The notes below the pieces were generated by a model. It searched no databases. It saw nothing but the letters and a program-made list of their open reading frames with translations, and was not told the DNA's origin. Positions 1 through 11,595 of a DNA stretch of 64,000 bases are shown in pieces. Position numbers and translations under genes: made by a program. Each line of letters opens with the position of its first letter. Position 1 is the stretch's first letter. The DNA comes from Picocystis sp. L7 (taxonomy: Eukaryota; Chlorophyta; Picocystophyceae; Picocystales; Picocystaceae), in contig QXJR01000011.1 in assembly GCA_020975725.1 (NCBI GenBank), forward strand, positions 248,001-312,000, written 5' to 3'.

Positions 1-1
1 G

Positions 2-805
2 GCAAAGAAACCTCCTCCAAAATCGAACCTGGGGGGATCTAAAACAAGCGCTCCTTTGATGGAGGAATGGCGGTTGGTTGCACACAGTATGGAAAGCATG
101 GAGGACCTGGGGGAGTATCTCGTGTCCGGGGCTGCGAGGGCGGATCGGAAACTGGGAGCTGTGATTTTGGATTCGGTTGTCCCTAGATTACAGGAGAGGA
201 AGAGAAGAGAGGACAAGAGGCAACTGGCAACACAAAGGCTGCACGTGGCACTCGGAAATGCTTCAAATGTCTTGAATGCAGACACGGCAGGACGGGGGAG
301 GCGTGTGCGCAAAACAGTAAACTATACATTTGAAAATTTTGACAAAGAGATCGAAGATAGCATCAAGGCCCAGAATCAACAAGGGGATAGAAGGTTGCCG
401 GAGAAGCTCAGTTCCCACGAGGCAAACAAATTGGGTCTGCGTAGGGGTAGATCTGCCTTTCCTCGGGACATTGCCCACGAGCGAGAAGGTGAAGAAGCTA
501 CACCCAGTTCATCAACCAAAGACAGTTTGAGTGTGGAAGGTAGTCAACATAAAAACGCTCACACTCATCTTGGCAACATTGGAATCACAGGCAGGATCGC
601 TCAGCACGATGAACAAATTGACAATCCTCCGATCATTGAAGTCACAAGTGCAGATTCGGGCTATGGCACGGATGCAACTGTACTGGAGAACAGAGCAGGC
701 ACTCAAACAAGCGAGAGCGAAGAGGACTGCAGCATACAGAGTCATGATCATGCCCAAGAAGAAAGCGAAGAGAACGATACTTCTGATTTTACATGCAGTG
801 AATAA
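2..805 (+). CDS. DDT-related chromatin protein, C-terminal part (5' partial)
   Basis: The frame is open from the window edge and ends at TAA 803-805, so only the C-terminal ~267 residues are visible. A basic block reading RRVRKTVNYTFENFDKEI resembles the tail motif of plant DDT-related (DDR) proteins, which pair with ISWI ATPases; the rest is charged and low in complexity, with an acidic Ser/Glu-rich tail. No DDT domain itself is visible because the N-terminus lies outside the window. An ISWI gene lies 1.2 kb downstream on the other strand, which suits a shared chromatin role but does not prove it. The family call rests on one motif recalled from plant homologues, so it is tentative. AATAAA at 801-806 contains the stop codon. 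The gene converges on the Rab gene, 50 bp away. Confidence 0.6.
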   Translation, partial: AKKPPPKSNLGGSKTSAPLMEEWRLVAHSMESMEDLGEYLVSGAARADRKLGAVILDSVVPRLQERKRREDKRQLATQRLHVALGNASNVLNADTAGRGRRVRKTVNYTFENFDKEIEDSIKAQNQQGDRRLPEKLSSHEANKLGLRRGRSAFPRDIAHEREGEEATPSSSTKDSLSVEGSQHKNAHTHLGNIGITGRIAQHDEQIDNPPIIEVTSADSGYGTDATVLENRAGTQTSESEEDCSIQSHDHAQEESEENDTSDFTCSE

Positions 806-806
806 A
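801..806 (+). terminator. AATAAA poly(A) signal overlapping the stop codon
   Basis: AATAAA contains the TAA stop of the DDT-related gene. A second AATAAA follows at about 814-819. The 3' UTR must be very short or use the second signal. Confidence 0.5.
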
Positions 807-855
807 GCGATCGAATAAAGTGCAGGTGTGAACTACGTGTACCCATTGCCGGTTT

Positions 856-1762
856 TTAGCAGTAGCATGAAGAGGGACCCCTTCGGTCCTCGACTGGTGT
901 GTGCATGCGAAGTATCTGGCCGTTTTGCGATGGTCCTAGCAGATCTGGCGTTTCCACGATTCGATCGATGAGTTCGCCGTAGGCCCGATGTACACCATCC
1001 TTCTCTTTTGCCGACGCCTCGTAGTAGATGCAATCGTGTTCCCTGGCAAAAGCCATACCTTCCGCATGGGTCACCGTCCTTTCCTCATCCTATGAACCAG
1101 GGAGTGCAACGACGTCAGTATCGACGAACGGGGTGTCCACCACGCATGTTCGTCTGCACGAGCGCTCACCATATCGATTTTATTGCCAATGACCATCCTG
1201 ACGCTTTTTTCGATAGTGGTGTAGGTGTCTACCTCTTTCATCCAGATTTCCAGCAGGTTTTGGAACGTTTCCCGACGGGTCACATCAAACACTAGCTCGT
1301 GGCACATACTTGCACGGTCAGCCTTCACGTTTCAAAATCCGACCATTCAGCCGCACGCTTCACCTTTGTCTCACCAAAGATGATGCCGTGTGTGTCTCGA
1401 TAGAAGGAGCTGGTGAGTGTCCTAAACTTCTCTTGTCCTGCGGTGTCCCACACGGCCAGTCTCAGATTCTTCCCTTTGGCGTGTACGGTTTTGAGCTTGA
1501 AGTCCACTCCTATGGTTGGCGACAGCTCCTCATATTCTTCGTCAATGTAGCACATCAGGAGGCTTTCCATTGTGCGAGGTGGCGGTTGGTCAGCTCCAGT
1601 TTCCCATGGCTTGTTACCTTCACCATCGTTTCGATTCCCTTTCTATCCGGACGAGGACGGCACCACGTGGGTTCCATGTTCGCACCTGCTCTTTCCTACG
1701 CCGGATTCTCCCACCAGGAGCAGCTTCACGTGGTGATCTGGACGTGCGCTCTTCGCGTCCAT
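856..1762 (-). CDS. Rab18/RabC-type small GTPase, four exons
   Basis: Small GTPase of membrane traffic. Exons read on the minus strand: 1762-1686, 1562-1375, 1291-1170 and 1089-856, giving 206 residues. Introns are 123, 83 and 80 bp with GT...AG ends, and each junction restores a conserved Rab motif. Visible are the P-loop GESGVGKSS, switch [19 protein letters not shown], the G4 motif GNKID, the G5 motif EASAK and a C-terminal CYC prenylation motif. The effector-loop context ([11 protein letters not shown]) and FDVTRRETF point to the Rab18/plant RabC class, which works at the ER and lipid droplets in other eukaryotes. The start chosen is the only ATG ahead of the P-loop in frame. It lies 234 bp downstream of the ISWI stop on the same strand. 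Confidence 0.9.
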
Positions 1763-1995
1763 CGCACCACGCGACGCGACAGGAGGAGACGATCTGTGCC
1801 CGTCGAGGATGGGGTGGGACCGACAGGCACCGGTCCTCTGCGGGTCGCGTCCGTCGAGGGGTGCCTTGGGCGAACGTGTGAATTCGAGGTTACATCGAAA
1901 GGAAGGGGAGGGAACAGGGACGAGTTAAGGAAGGTGAAACGAGCTAACAAGGAGGAGGAGGCGATGGACGTGCAAAGAAACTCAAGCGACGAACG

Positions 1996-4900
1996 TCAAC
2001 GAGCACGTGCGCGTTTGCCGCCTCTCCGACCGGAACCACCGGTGGAACTGCGCTTGGTGCCTGTGCCTGATGCCCGGCGCTGCTGCTTCTTGGCCGCAGC
2101 CTGCTCGTCCTCGCTTTCCTTCTCGATGAGGCGGATGAGCGTGTCCACGCGACGGCCCAACTCTGCAGGGGTCCTCGACTTCAAAAACCAATCGAAACGA
2201 AACAACCAAGACTGACGAACGGCCGCCTTCAAGGCCTCCCACTCGCCATAGCCAAGCTTGTGAGTCATGCACACCATGAAACGATCCTCGTCCTCCGTAT
2301 AAGCTTTCCCACGGCTGGTGCCGTAGTGGAAACGCATTTCCCTCCACGGGTTCTTGTACTGGTCCAACTTCCACATCAAAAGATTCGCAATGTCTTTCTC
2401 TCGCTGGATGCGTTGCTCGCCACGCTCAATCTTGTCCAGCACACGGTCTGCATCCTGAAGCTCTGTATACCTTTGCCAGAACACCTTGGCATAGGCGTGA
2501 ACCTCCTCTGGGGACTTGCCATCGATCTCCTTGGATATGTTTTCCAAATCGTCCCTGCCATACCTCTCGCATGCTCTCACAAAGGCTTGGAAATCCCTCC
2601 GGTTCCAGTTGCTAAAGCCTTCTTCTAGCAGCTTGTCCTTCTCGGCGATTTCCTCCTCGGTCAGCGGTTTGGGATCGTCCTCTTTCGGCTCGTAAGCTGT
2701 GTCCCCTTGGGCACCTTCTTGACCTGCAGCTGATGCCTTCTGCTGAACTTGTGCCTGGTGCTGCATGTATTTTGCTTCTTTCTCAAAAAGCTCTGTGAGT
2801 CGGGAAATGTCGAAGAACTGAAAGTCTTGCAGCTGAGGCATGCGAGGTACACGTGGTCCTGACGAACGCCCAGCCGGACGTACTTGCATGGCCTGCCTAT
2901 AGTACTCAGAAACGTTGTAATTCTGCTTCCTCTCACGCTTAGGAGGGTCTATCCAGTTGGCAGAGATCACCTTCTTCATGTCAAGACCTTCAGATTTTTG
3001 CTCCTCCTTTTCTTGGAAGTCGTATACACTTACACCACCATCCATGGAAAATTTGAAAGCCTTCTCTGCAAAAGCTTCCATCTTGTTGGTGAGCTCTTTC
3101 GTTGCGGCTTCTCCCTTCGAAATGATTGCTTCAATGTCTTCATCGGTAATATCTGATCCTGACGAATTGAATACCTTTTCTGCACCAAATCTAACCATTG
3201 CTGCCAATTCGTTCTTGTTCATCCCCTTCTTCTTGTCTGTCAATCGACCTTGCTGGATCACAAGTGCATCCAACTTCAACTTTTCATACGCTTTCTCAAT
3301 GACCTTGACTTCAAAGCTGTTCTCCGTGCAAAATCGGAAAACTTGCACCTCTCTTTTCTGCCCGATACGATGTGCCCGATCCATTGCCTGAAGGTCTGCT
3401 TGAGGATTCCAATCGCTGTCGTAGATGACAACTGTATCTGCGGTTGCCAAATTGATACCCAGACCACCCGCTCGAGTCGACAGCAGGAAGATAAATTGCT
3501 CCGAACCCTCCTCGTTGAACTTGTCAATCATGTTCTCACGGTCTTCACTAAGGGTATTCCCATCAATGCGACAGTACTGGTGCTGAGAGAAGAGGCAGTA
3601 ATCTTCAAGGATGTCCAGCATGCGGGTCATCTGAGAAAAAATCAGCACCCTGGAGCCACGGGCCTTGAGGCGGGGTAGAAGCCTATCAAGAAGGACCATC
3701 TTCCCTGCATTTTCAACAATATGGGTGTCAGTTGTATAGGGAGGGCCTGGCTCTGCTCCCTGGAAGAGGTAGGGATGGTTGCAGCATTTCCGAAGCTGCA
3801 TCACAATGTTCAGTAATCTGGATTTCTCAGAACCACTGTTGATAACATCGATGTCTTTCTGCAACAGTGCCTTGTAGAACTTTTTCTGCATCTCGCTCAT
3901 TCCAACATACAAGATGGTCTCTTTCTTTGGAGGAAGCCCGCGCTCCACTTCTGATTTCAAGCGGCGTAGCAAGAAAGGCCGGAGGACCTTGTGAAGCTGT
4001 TTCACGACCGCTTCTTTGTCCTCCTCTGAATCTCCACCTTCGGCGGACTTGAACCATTCATCGAACTGCTCAGAGGAATGAAACACCTCAGGAAGCAAGA
4101 AGTTTAGAAGGGCCCAAAGTTCGTGCAAATTGTTTTGCAAGGGCGTTCCAGTTAAGAGCAACCTGTAATTTGTGTGCATGAGGCGGACGACTCGCGAAAG
4201 AATTGAGTTCTCGTTCTTGATGCGATGGGCTTCATCGATAATAAGGTATCGCCAATGGTACTTCCGAAGAAAGCCTTTCTCCTTGATGACCATCTCATAT
4301 GACGTGACACAGCAGTCAAAGGTTCCAGGGCTAAGTTTTGTCTCCTTCTGATGGTTCCTTTCCTCCTGGTTTCCATGGAGCCGAACTGCCCTTAACACCG
4401 GACACCATCTCTTGATTTCATTCATCCAGTTTCCAAGAGTGGACTTTGGTACGATAATCAGATGGGGCCCCCTGATTCCGCGGTATTCCTGAAGGTATCC
4501 TAGAAGAGAGATTGTTTGCAGGGTCTTACCTAACCCCATCTCATCGGCGAGAATGCCATTGATTCCGTTCTCGTAAAGATGGATGAGCCAGTTCAAGCCC
4601 TGCAGCTGGTATTCCCTCATTTGTCCCGTCACACAAGAAGGCTGCACTTGAAGGCGTGTGTTCTGTTCCTCATCTTCACCCTCTTCTCCGGCAATGAGGT
4701 CTGCGTCTTCTGCATCTTCTGTGAGCTGGTTCCTGTGCATGGTGCTTTTTCCTCCCTTCCCTTTGGGTTGCTCCCCTTTCATAAAGAAACCAAAGATTTC
4801 AGTCTGTGCGAGAAGGTATTTCAACCTTTCCTTGGTGGCTTTTGACTGTACGATGTCGGGAGCGATGTGTGTCAGCGAGAGTGCTTCGAATTGTGCTGAT

Positions 4901-5534
4901 ACCTCCCCAATGCAAGTTTGAAGGCACAAATCTTACCTGCACTTTTTCGGCTTCTTGATTCTGCATCTCCTGCAACTGTTGCAGTCTTTCTTGTCTTTGC
5001 TTCTTTTGAGCCCTCATGCGCTCGAGTTCTTTCCTCGCGATTTCGCGTTTGGTTGGCGAGAGAGGGTCCTGTGCGTGTTCAATTCAGGTCAGACAAGTGC
5101 ACGTTATTTCGATTCGTACGACGACATCCAATGAAAAGCACAGGCATCCCCAACAGTTCCGCGGCTTCGCGTTCTACGGTGCTTTTTTGAGTCTTCGGAA
5201 GGGTTTTCTGTGGTTGGATTGCTTTTCCTGCGCTCCTCTTGTCTTTCTTCCCGTCCACTAGAGCAAGTCTACTTCCGCTCAAGCAGGTGAGGTATCTCTC
5301 ACGCTTCACTCTCCTTCGTCGAAGGAGCGGGATCACTGTGGGCACGCCTTTTCGCGTTCGTCGTGCGTTTCTCACCTTCCCGTCCACTGGAGGGAGTTCC
5401 TGTTCTTCCGTTTCCGCGTCGGACATCCTTTCTTCCTCCGGCCCTTCTGGATCCGTCACATCTTCGTTGACTTCCATCAGTTCTTCCTCGTCCTCTTTCG
5501 TCAACGCGACCGCGTCCTCCTTCGTGCTCGCCAT
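1996..5534 (-). CDS. ISWI-type chromatin-remodelling ATPase
   Basis: ATP-dependent nucleosome-spacing motor of the nucleus. Exons are 5534-5376, 5068-4937 and 4845-1996, giving 1046 residues, the usual ISWI length. Introns are 307 and 91 bp (donors GTGAGA and GTAAGA). Order of parts: acidic N-terminus; a coiled basic stretch; SNF2 ATPase with Walker A DEMGLGKT near residue 200 and DEAH box IIDEAH near 300; helicase C lobe with MDRAHRIGQ; then HAND, SANT and SLIDE regions from about 740 to 1000 and a basic Gly/Arg tail. The second junction joins the coiled stretch to SKATKERLKYLLAQTEIF, an ISWI hallmark. Plants name this class CHR11/CHR17. Exon 1 is inferred from splice sites and an in-frame ATG, so the first 53 residues are the least certain part. 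Confidence 0.93.
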
Positions 5535-5855
5535 CGTTGCGAGCGCAGCACGAACGTGTCAATCCGCGAAGCACGATCGAAGATTTGGCGGGCCGAAGGG
5601 AAACGGACGTGCTCCTGGTCCTCACCACGGCCCATTACCGCAGAGGAACCGACGGACGAGGAACGACCGCCTCTGCGGGCAATGGAGGTGTGAAGGAGCG
5701 GGGTTGAGAGCGACACACAGTTGTGATTCGGCGTCGATGGAAGAGGGGGCGAAGAGACACACAGGGTTGTGATTCGGGGCGGAACGGGCAAGAGAACTCC
5801 CTGACCCCACAACATCCAACAACAACGATGGGAATGAGCCAGAAAAGTCCATCCA
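5535..5855. other. Spacer with a short direct repeat
   Basis: Upstream region of ISWI and 3' flank of the METTL7-like gene. A ~20-bp unit (GACACACAG..TTGTGATTCGG) occurs twice, near 5712-5731 and 5755-5777. No credible gene was seen; open frames here look like GC-rich background. Confidence 0.5.
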
Positions 5856-6717
5856 TCAAACCTTCACTGCGACACCATAGACGTTCCTCTGAGTCCAGAA
5901 GAAGAGATCCTTGGGTGTGTAATGCTCATGCACCTCTACCTTGAATCCAGGATAGGCAGCGATCGTGCAGTCTGAACAACGATCGGCGTGGCAACCGTCA
6001 AAAGCAAAGCGGGTGAACGGCGACACGAAGGATTGAAACCATCTCATGGGTGTGCCCTTTCGCTCTGCGACGTGTTCCAAGAAGAGGAACTTCCCACCAG
6101 GCTTGAGCCACATCTCTACGTTCTTCAGTACTACATCTGGCTGCTTGACAGAACAAAGGACCAGCGTTGAGACCACCACGTCAAACTTGCCGATGGCAGA
6201 CTCGAACAAATCCTCGGCACCCTCGCCAACAAGAACAAAGTGCTGTATACCTGTTACAGCAGCCTGTTCTCGTAGTTGCTTGTGCATGTGCATGTTGGGT
6301 TCGTACACTGTGAGGGATTTGAGGTTCCTATAGTACTTAAAATTAGCCCCTACACCTGGTCCGATTTCGAGGACATCACATCCCTCGGGCACCTGCTCAA
6401 AGAGCTTTTCCTTTACCGAGTGGAACTTCTGGTCCACACTGTCACTCACGAGCGAATACATCATGGCAAAGAATCCTTTCCTGGTGTATGCACTTACCAC
6501 TCCCATTTTATCCTTCTCCCTCTTCTTGTTGTACGCACGCTACGCGGAGGAATCACACGTCAGTTCCGTTTCAGGTCCAGTTGATCCTTCCGGAACACGT
6601 TTCCCGTTCCTGACTCGTTGCTCGACGTCCACGCACCCGCAGCAGCATGGGCGTGGTGACCACGACGGCTGCTCCTACTGCCGCAGCTGCTACAGCTGCT
6701 TTGGCTAGGGTGCGCAT
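5856..6717 (-). CDS. METTL7-like membrane-anchored SAM methyltransferase
   Basis: Class I SAM-dependent methyltransferase. Exons are 6717-6637 and 6539-5856, giving 254 residues, about the METTL7A/B length. The 100-bp intron has donor GTGCGT, a CTGAC branch-like site and a TAG acceptor. Exon 1 encodes a hydrophobic Ala/Val-rich segment, a likely signal anchor. The SAM-binding motif VLEIGPGVGANF and the later motif LKPGGKFLFLEH are clear, and the C-terminal half keeps a Cys/His patch (CHADRCSDC). Animal relatives are ER/lipid-droplet alkyl-thiol methyltransferases; the substrate here is unknown. The gene is divergent from MCM3, with a 763-bp shared upstream region. Without exon 1 an internal ATG at 6506 would lack the anchor, so the two-exon model is preferred. 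Confidence 0.8.
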
Positions 6718-7480
6718 GGTGTGTCTTCCTTGGTTCGTTCTTCTACGTGTCTTGCAGCGACCCCTGTGAAACTGGTCGTGTGACGAATCCCACCGAGGCG
6801 TTGCCCTTCTCCTTCCACTCGCCGCATCGAGATCTTCCACATTCCTAAAGGTATCCTCTGCCTTATATTCATATCTTTTGGGAATGATATCGATGGGAGG
6901 GAAAGGACCGGACCGACGGTTGGGGGGTCGGACGGTGAGGGGCAATGGCCATTCCACCAGGCCGTTCCGGACCATCGGGGTCGGGCATTCCTTTTCGATC
7001 CCAAGGCTTGAAAGGGGGATCGGTCTTGCAGCCCTTTGAAATGCAACGGCGAGCCACCCTTCCACCCGCAATGGAAGAGAATATTCGCAACCGGGACAGG
7101 AAGGGGATCGTAGCATATCTCTCGTCTGACATCCACCCATACACCTCTCCTCACAATATCGATATGGGGCGATTTCAGACGCACAAGAGGACTTTTCCCG
7201 CCAAATGCCAGGGGCTCCCCTGGGGACCGAGTGGCGGGAAGGGAGGGTCGCCCCGGCGAAAAAAACGCGCGAAATTCCTTTGGCGAGTGGTTTCCCGCCA
7301 TCTTCGCACACGTCCGACGTGCACGTGCGCGCACCAACGCTCTCGACTGGATCGAAACCGATCGAAAACTGCGCCTTGGAGGCACGATACGAGTTCAATC
7401 GATCTCGTTAGCCGCGAATCAGACGGTGTTGAGGACGAAACTTGGGCGACGTGATAGATCCAGGAGAAGCCGGTGGCACG
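6718..7480. promoter_or_regulatory. Divergent promoter region, METTL7-like / MCM3
   Basis: Shared upstream region of two divergent genes. It holds GATATCGAT at 6886-6894 and AATATCGATAT at 7155-7165, members of a motif also found in two other promoter regions of this window, plus the E2F-type cluster listed separately. Open frames here lack any recognisable family and are taken as background. Confidence 0.6.
7193..7300 (+). promoter_or_regulatory. Cluster of E2F/DP-type sites upstream of MCM3
   Basis: Consensus E2F sequences occur at 7193-7205 (TTTTCCCGCCAAA), 7233-7240 (GGCGGGAA) and 7291-7300 (TTTCCCGCCA), with a weaker GCGCGAAA at about 7267-7274. They lie 180-290 bp ahead of the MCM3 start. 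E2F/DP control of MCM genes at G1/S is known in plants and animals, so cell-cycle control of MCM3 is the likely role. Confidence 0.75.
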
Positions 7481-9850
7481 ATGAACATGACGGAAACGCA
7501 GCTGGCGCACAAGCGTCGGTTCATGGACTTCTTAGATGGCGACCATGGGCATGGTGCATACGTGGACAAGATCAGAGATATGGTAGAGGATGGACAGCAC
7601 CGCCTGATGGTCGACCTGTCCGACATGCGCGAGTACGATCTGGACCTAGCGAGGAGGATGACCTTGGAGCCGAGCGAGTACATGGGGCCCCTAGAAAGCG
7701 CACTGGAGGACATGGTCCGAAACTTGGACGCGAAATATTTGCAAGAAGGAGAGGAAGTTCGTGTCGGATTCACTGGGAGCTTTGGTTTCTTCCGCGTGTC
7801 ACCCAGGGATTTGCTCTCTCCCTTCTTGACGCACATGGTGAACGTAGAAGGCATTGTGACCAAGTGTTCTTTGGTGAGACCAAAGGTCGTCAAAAGCGTG
7901 CATTACTGTGAAGCGACAAAGGGTTTTGAACAGAGGGAGTACAGGGATGTGACGTCATACGATGGACTGCCCACTGGAGCGGTTTACCCAACGAGAGATG
8001 CTCACGGCAATCTACTCGCTACAGAGTACGGTCTCTGCCACTACAGGGACCATCAAACCATAGCGATCCAAGAAATGCCAGAGAACGCACCCCCTGGCCA
8101 GCTGCCCTGCAGCATTGACGTGATTCTGGAAGATGACCTTGTGGACCAATGCAAACCCGGAGATCGTGTGTCCCTTGTCGGGATTTATCGGGCTGTGCCC
8201 ACACGCTCCAACGGTAATCTTACAGGGGTTTTCCGGACAGTCATCATTGCAAATTCCATCCGCAGGTTGAGTAAGGAGGCAAGCAACATCCAGTTCACAA
8301 GTTCCGACTTGAAAAACTTGCGCAAGCTTTCTCAAAAGGAGAACGTACTGGACATGCTAGCGAATAGCTTTGCGCCCTCCATTTATGGGCATCACTACAT
8401 CAAGAAAGCAATTATCCTGCAGATGCTTGGAGGTGTGGAGAAGAACTTAGACAATGGAACGCATTTGAGAGGAGACATCAACTTGCTGATGGTCGGAGAT
8501 CCGGGTGTTGCCAAGTCCCAGCTTTTGAGAGCAGTCATGAACATTTCCCCTCTAGCCATCAGTACGACAGGCCGGGGGTCCTCAGGAGTAGGTCTGACAG
8601 CAGCTGTCACTACCGACAACGATACAGGTGAGCGTAGGCTTGAAGCAGGTGCAATGGTCCTAGCAGACCGAGGCATTGTGTGCATCGATGAGTTTGACAA
8701 AATGAACGAGCTAGACCGGGTTGCCATTCACGAAGTCATGGAACAGCAAACTGTTACGATTGCCAAAGCAGGAATTCATACATCCCTGAATGCAAGGTGC
8801 AGTGTCATAGCAGCAGCAAATCCAATCTACGGCAGCTACGACCATCACATCAGTGTGACAAGGAACATAGCATTGCCGGACTCGTTGCTTTCTCGTTTTG
8901 ATTTACTGTTTGTGGTATTGGATCAGATGTCCCCGAGGAATGATAAACTCATATCCGAGCACGTGCTGCGCATGCACAGGTATAGGAAGCCAGGAGATGA
9001 CGGCACAATTTTGGGGGCAGGAGCGTACGCAAGCACCACCAGAGTTGAAGACGAGGATGATGTGGACGAGGAAGGGGAAACTCCTGTTTTCGTGAAGTAT
9101 GACAGAAACTTGCATGGTCCGCGCTCTTCTAGAGCTGGTGGTGATACACACGAGCCTCTAAGCGTTCCCTTCCTACGCAAATACATACACTATGCGAAGA
9201 CAAAGTCCCCTGCCTTGACAGAAGATGCTTGTCAAGTGATTTCTCGTGCCTACGGTGAGATGAGGCAAGACTCAACAGACAAAACCCTTCCAGTGACAGC
9301 ACGAACCCTGGAGACAATGATCCGTCTTGCCACAGCTCATGCAAAGCTGAGGTTCAGTAGCACCGTGGAAGACACCGACGCTGAAGTGGCTCTTGAGCTG
9401 ATGAGGCAGGCATTGTATGCAAGCGAAACGGAAAAGTCCGCGAAAGATGCGGCAGTCAAAAAGACCAGACGCCGTGAAGAACCCGACGAAGATGAGGACC
9501 AGGAGCGGCCAGGGCCTGCTGGAAGCGTCGAAGCAGTTCCTTCGCCGGGCAAGACAAGGGAACGCAAGGCACGCAAAGTGGCACCCACAGAATTGGTCGA
9601 GGACGAGGGAGCAGCTGGACCTTCCTCAGTCCAAGCTGTTGATGTCACCCCGGAACAAGTAAGCAGAGTACAAAAATTGATTCTAGAAGCTTTTGCCGGG
9701 GAACAACAATGGACCACTGAAGCAGATCTTGTGGAAAAATTGGCCACAGGATCGCCAGTTGTAAATCAGCAAGAGGTTAAAGCCATCCTTGCAAAGATGA
9801 ATGAAGAGAACAGAATTATGGTGGCTGAGGGTAAGATTTACGCCATATAA
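7481..9850 (+). CDS. MCM3: MCM3, subunit of the replicative helicase MCM2-7
   Basis: Subunit of the hexameric DNA helicase that licenses and unwinds replication origins. The single exon gives 789 residues from the ATG at 7481; an in-frame TTG upstream is not needed. Assigned to MCM3 by its typical strings [35 protein letters not shown] and [16 protein letters not shown]. Walker [10 protein letters not shown] lies near residue 339, Walker [10 protein letters not shown] near 399 and the Arg-finger motif SRFD near 470. A charged Glu/Lys-rich linker (about 640-710) precedes a winged-helix-like C-terminus ending GKIYAI. E2F-type sites upstream fit S-phase expression. Nothing is truncated. Confidence 0.97.
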   Translation: MNMTETQLAHKRRFMDFLDGDHGHGAYVDKIRDMVEDGQHRLMVDLSDMREYDLDLARRMTLEPSEYMGPLESALEDMVRNLDAKYLQEGEEVRVGFTGSFGFFRVSPRDLLSPFLTHMVNVEGIVTKCSLVRPKVVKSVHYCEATKGFEQREYRDVTSYDGLPTGAVYPTRDAHGNLLATEYGLCHYRDHQTIAIQEMPENAPPGQLPCSIDVILEDDLVDQCKPGDRVSLVGIYRAVPTRSNGNLTGVFRTVIIANSIRRLSKEASNIQFTSSDLKNLRKLSQKENVLDMLANSFAPSIYGHHYIKKAIILQMLGGVEKNLDNGTHLRGDINLLMVGDPGVAKSQLLRAVMNISPLAISTTGRGSSGVGLTAAVTTDNDTGERRLEAGAMVLADRGIVCIDEFDKMNELDRVAIHEVMEQQTVTIAKAGIHTSLNARCSVIAAANPIYGSYDHHISVTRNIALPDSLLSRFDLLFVVLDQMSPRNDKLISEHVLRMHRYRKPGDDGTILGAGAYASTTRVEDEDDVDEEGETPVFVKYDRNLHGPRSSRAGGDTHEPLSVPFLRKYIHYAKTKSPALTEDACQVISRAYGEMRQDSTDKTLPVTARTLETMIRLATAHAKLRFSSTVEDTDAEVALELMRQALYASETEKSAKDAAVKKTRRREEPDEDEDQERPGPAGSVEAVPSPGKTRERKARKVAPTELVEDEGAAGPSSVQAVDVTPEQVSRVQKLILEAFAGEQQWTTEADLVEKLATGSPVVNQQEVKAILAKMNEENRIMVAEGKIYAI

Positions 9851-10833
9851 AGCACTTGTCAAAATACACCCAGCGCAGCAGGCAAGAGAGACAGCCGTAC
9901 CAAATGTTTTCATGTCCTAGGTCCATGTACACAGACGCGGACATAATCCATGTTAGCCATCATATTGTGCTTCTCAAACGGCGAGATACACCGTTGCAAA
10001 TATTGTGTCTTGAAAGGAACATCTACCTTGACTTTCACTTGTGAACCCTTGAACTACGACGAGCATGTACGATGCACACACCCGCCCTTTCACAACTACC
10101 TCTTGCTCATCTCCAGAGTTCTTTATTTAATGCTTCCATAAGCCTCTCTTGTTGCCCCTCACTAGACACATTCACTAGCTAGACATTAGGAACATACAAA
10201 GGTTTATGGAAAGCAAAGATTGAACGTATAGTTCCTCTTCAATCAACGCTCCACAGCATGAAAAAAAGCTGCTGATCATCCCTTCATTCAGTCGGGATTT
10301 CGGCACACGAACTACGGGCATGATTTCTTTCTACAAACCACGTTGCACGCACATCAACCAAGACTCGTACGCAAAGATGATTCTATCCTTTGAAATGAGG
10401 ATTGATCAATAACCTTGCATGTCCCCGTAAGCATAGGCAAATCCGCATACTTTACCAAATGGTAGACAAGAGATAAAGCAAAGAGCAAAAAAGATTCAAT
10501 GCCAATGTGTGCGAAAGAATTGCTTTGCACGTAATAAGTAGGTATTTGCCTTGCCATATTGGAGACTCGACGGTACGTGATGGTTCTTGGAGTGGAGCCT
10601 CTTGAATTGCCCTTTTTGGATCCACAATGGAGACGATTTCACTTTTCTTTTAGAACGATTCCGACCTTCTCTAGATCATCAACAATATTCGACAAATGCA
10701 TCACGAAGAAGCATCGATAATTTAGACATTCGTAGACCGTCACATTTTCGCCAGCGAGCGTTTTAAATTGGGGGATTGGGGATGCAAAGAGGCATGCATA
10801 TTCGAGCGTGTACTTTGGTATGTGTTACCCTTG
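9851..10833. other. Gene-free spacer, AT-richer
   Basis: Nearly 1 kb between MCM3 and the retrotransposon. Base composition is visibly AT-richer than the genes, short open frames have no recognisable content, and no tRNA-like structure was seen. It carries the MCM3 3' UTR and the pre-insertion flank of the element. Confidence 0.5.
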
Positions 10834-10838
10834 GAGTG
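10834..10838. repeat. Target-site duplication GAGTG (left)
   Basis: GAGTG directly abuts the left LTR and is repeated at 18592-18596 after the right LTR. A 5-bp duplication is standard for Ty3/gypsy integration. Confidence 0.95.
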
Positions 10839-11567
10839 TGTTGCAAAAGCGTCCGTGAGTTTTGGACACTCACACACGTGCCTTGGAGGAGAGCGTGTGA
10901 CGGGAAGGAGCCGGTGCACCGGTCTTGGGCGAGGGTCCTCGCACTCGCGGACAAAGTCCCCTTCTAGCCGGCTCGAGGCGTGGTGCCTAGCGAGGTCGAC
11001 CTCCTGGTGGTTGGGCAAGCGCGTAGGCCTCAGCAAGTCGTCGAGAGAGGACGGAAGGAGGCGCGCTGGTGGTTGGCAAAGTCAAATTCTATCACAAAGC
11101 AAAGAGGGACGATAGGTCTACCTCTCTCACCGCCTCTCACTGGCGGTTGGAATTGGAGCAAAGGGGTTGTCTTATCCGCCTTCGTCCTCCTCTAAGTCAC
11201 ACCTGACCGTCCATTTTGCTCGCCCCGGGGCGACTGTGAGCTGTCACTTGCTCGACACCGTTCAGCCCCCTCAGGCCCACCCCTCGCAATTGTGGATTGG
11301 GACGGGGTCGGCGGGTTCCCTTCGGTCTGTCTCGATCAAGGTCCCCGGTTCCCCTTACAGGAAGCCCGTTCTGATCGGGGGCGACCGTGCTTCAATGCGA
11401 CCGGGGGAAACTGGTTCTGGTTCCGGAACGGTACTGTCGTTGTATTCCAAAGGGATATCAGATCCCTTACTCGATGGGTAGCCTCGATGGTTCGGACCCG
11501 TAAGCCAGGGTCTCGACGGACCCTGGTGGGCCTCGTTCACAGGAGGAGGCCACTGCCTTATGCAACA
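10839..11567 (-). repeat. 3' LTR of the Ty3/gypsy element
   Basis: A 729-bp terminal repeat, about 98.5% identical to 17863-18591, with TG...CA ends inside the short inverted repeat TGTTGC/GCAACA. Confidence 0.97.
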
Positions 11568-11582
11568 CTCTCCCGGCTCCCT
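11568..11582 (-). other. Polypurine tract of the element
   Basis: On the element's coding strand a purine-rich run (GGGAGCCGGGAGAG) ends exactly at the 3' LTR, the expected place for the plus-strand primer. Confidence 0.6.
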
Positions 11583-11595
11583 GGGACGAACCCGG

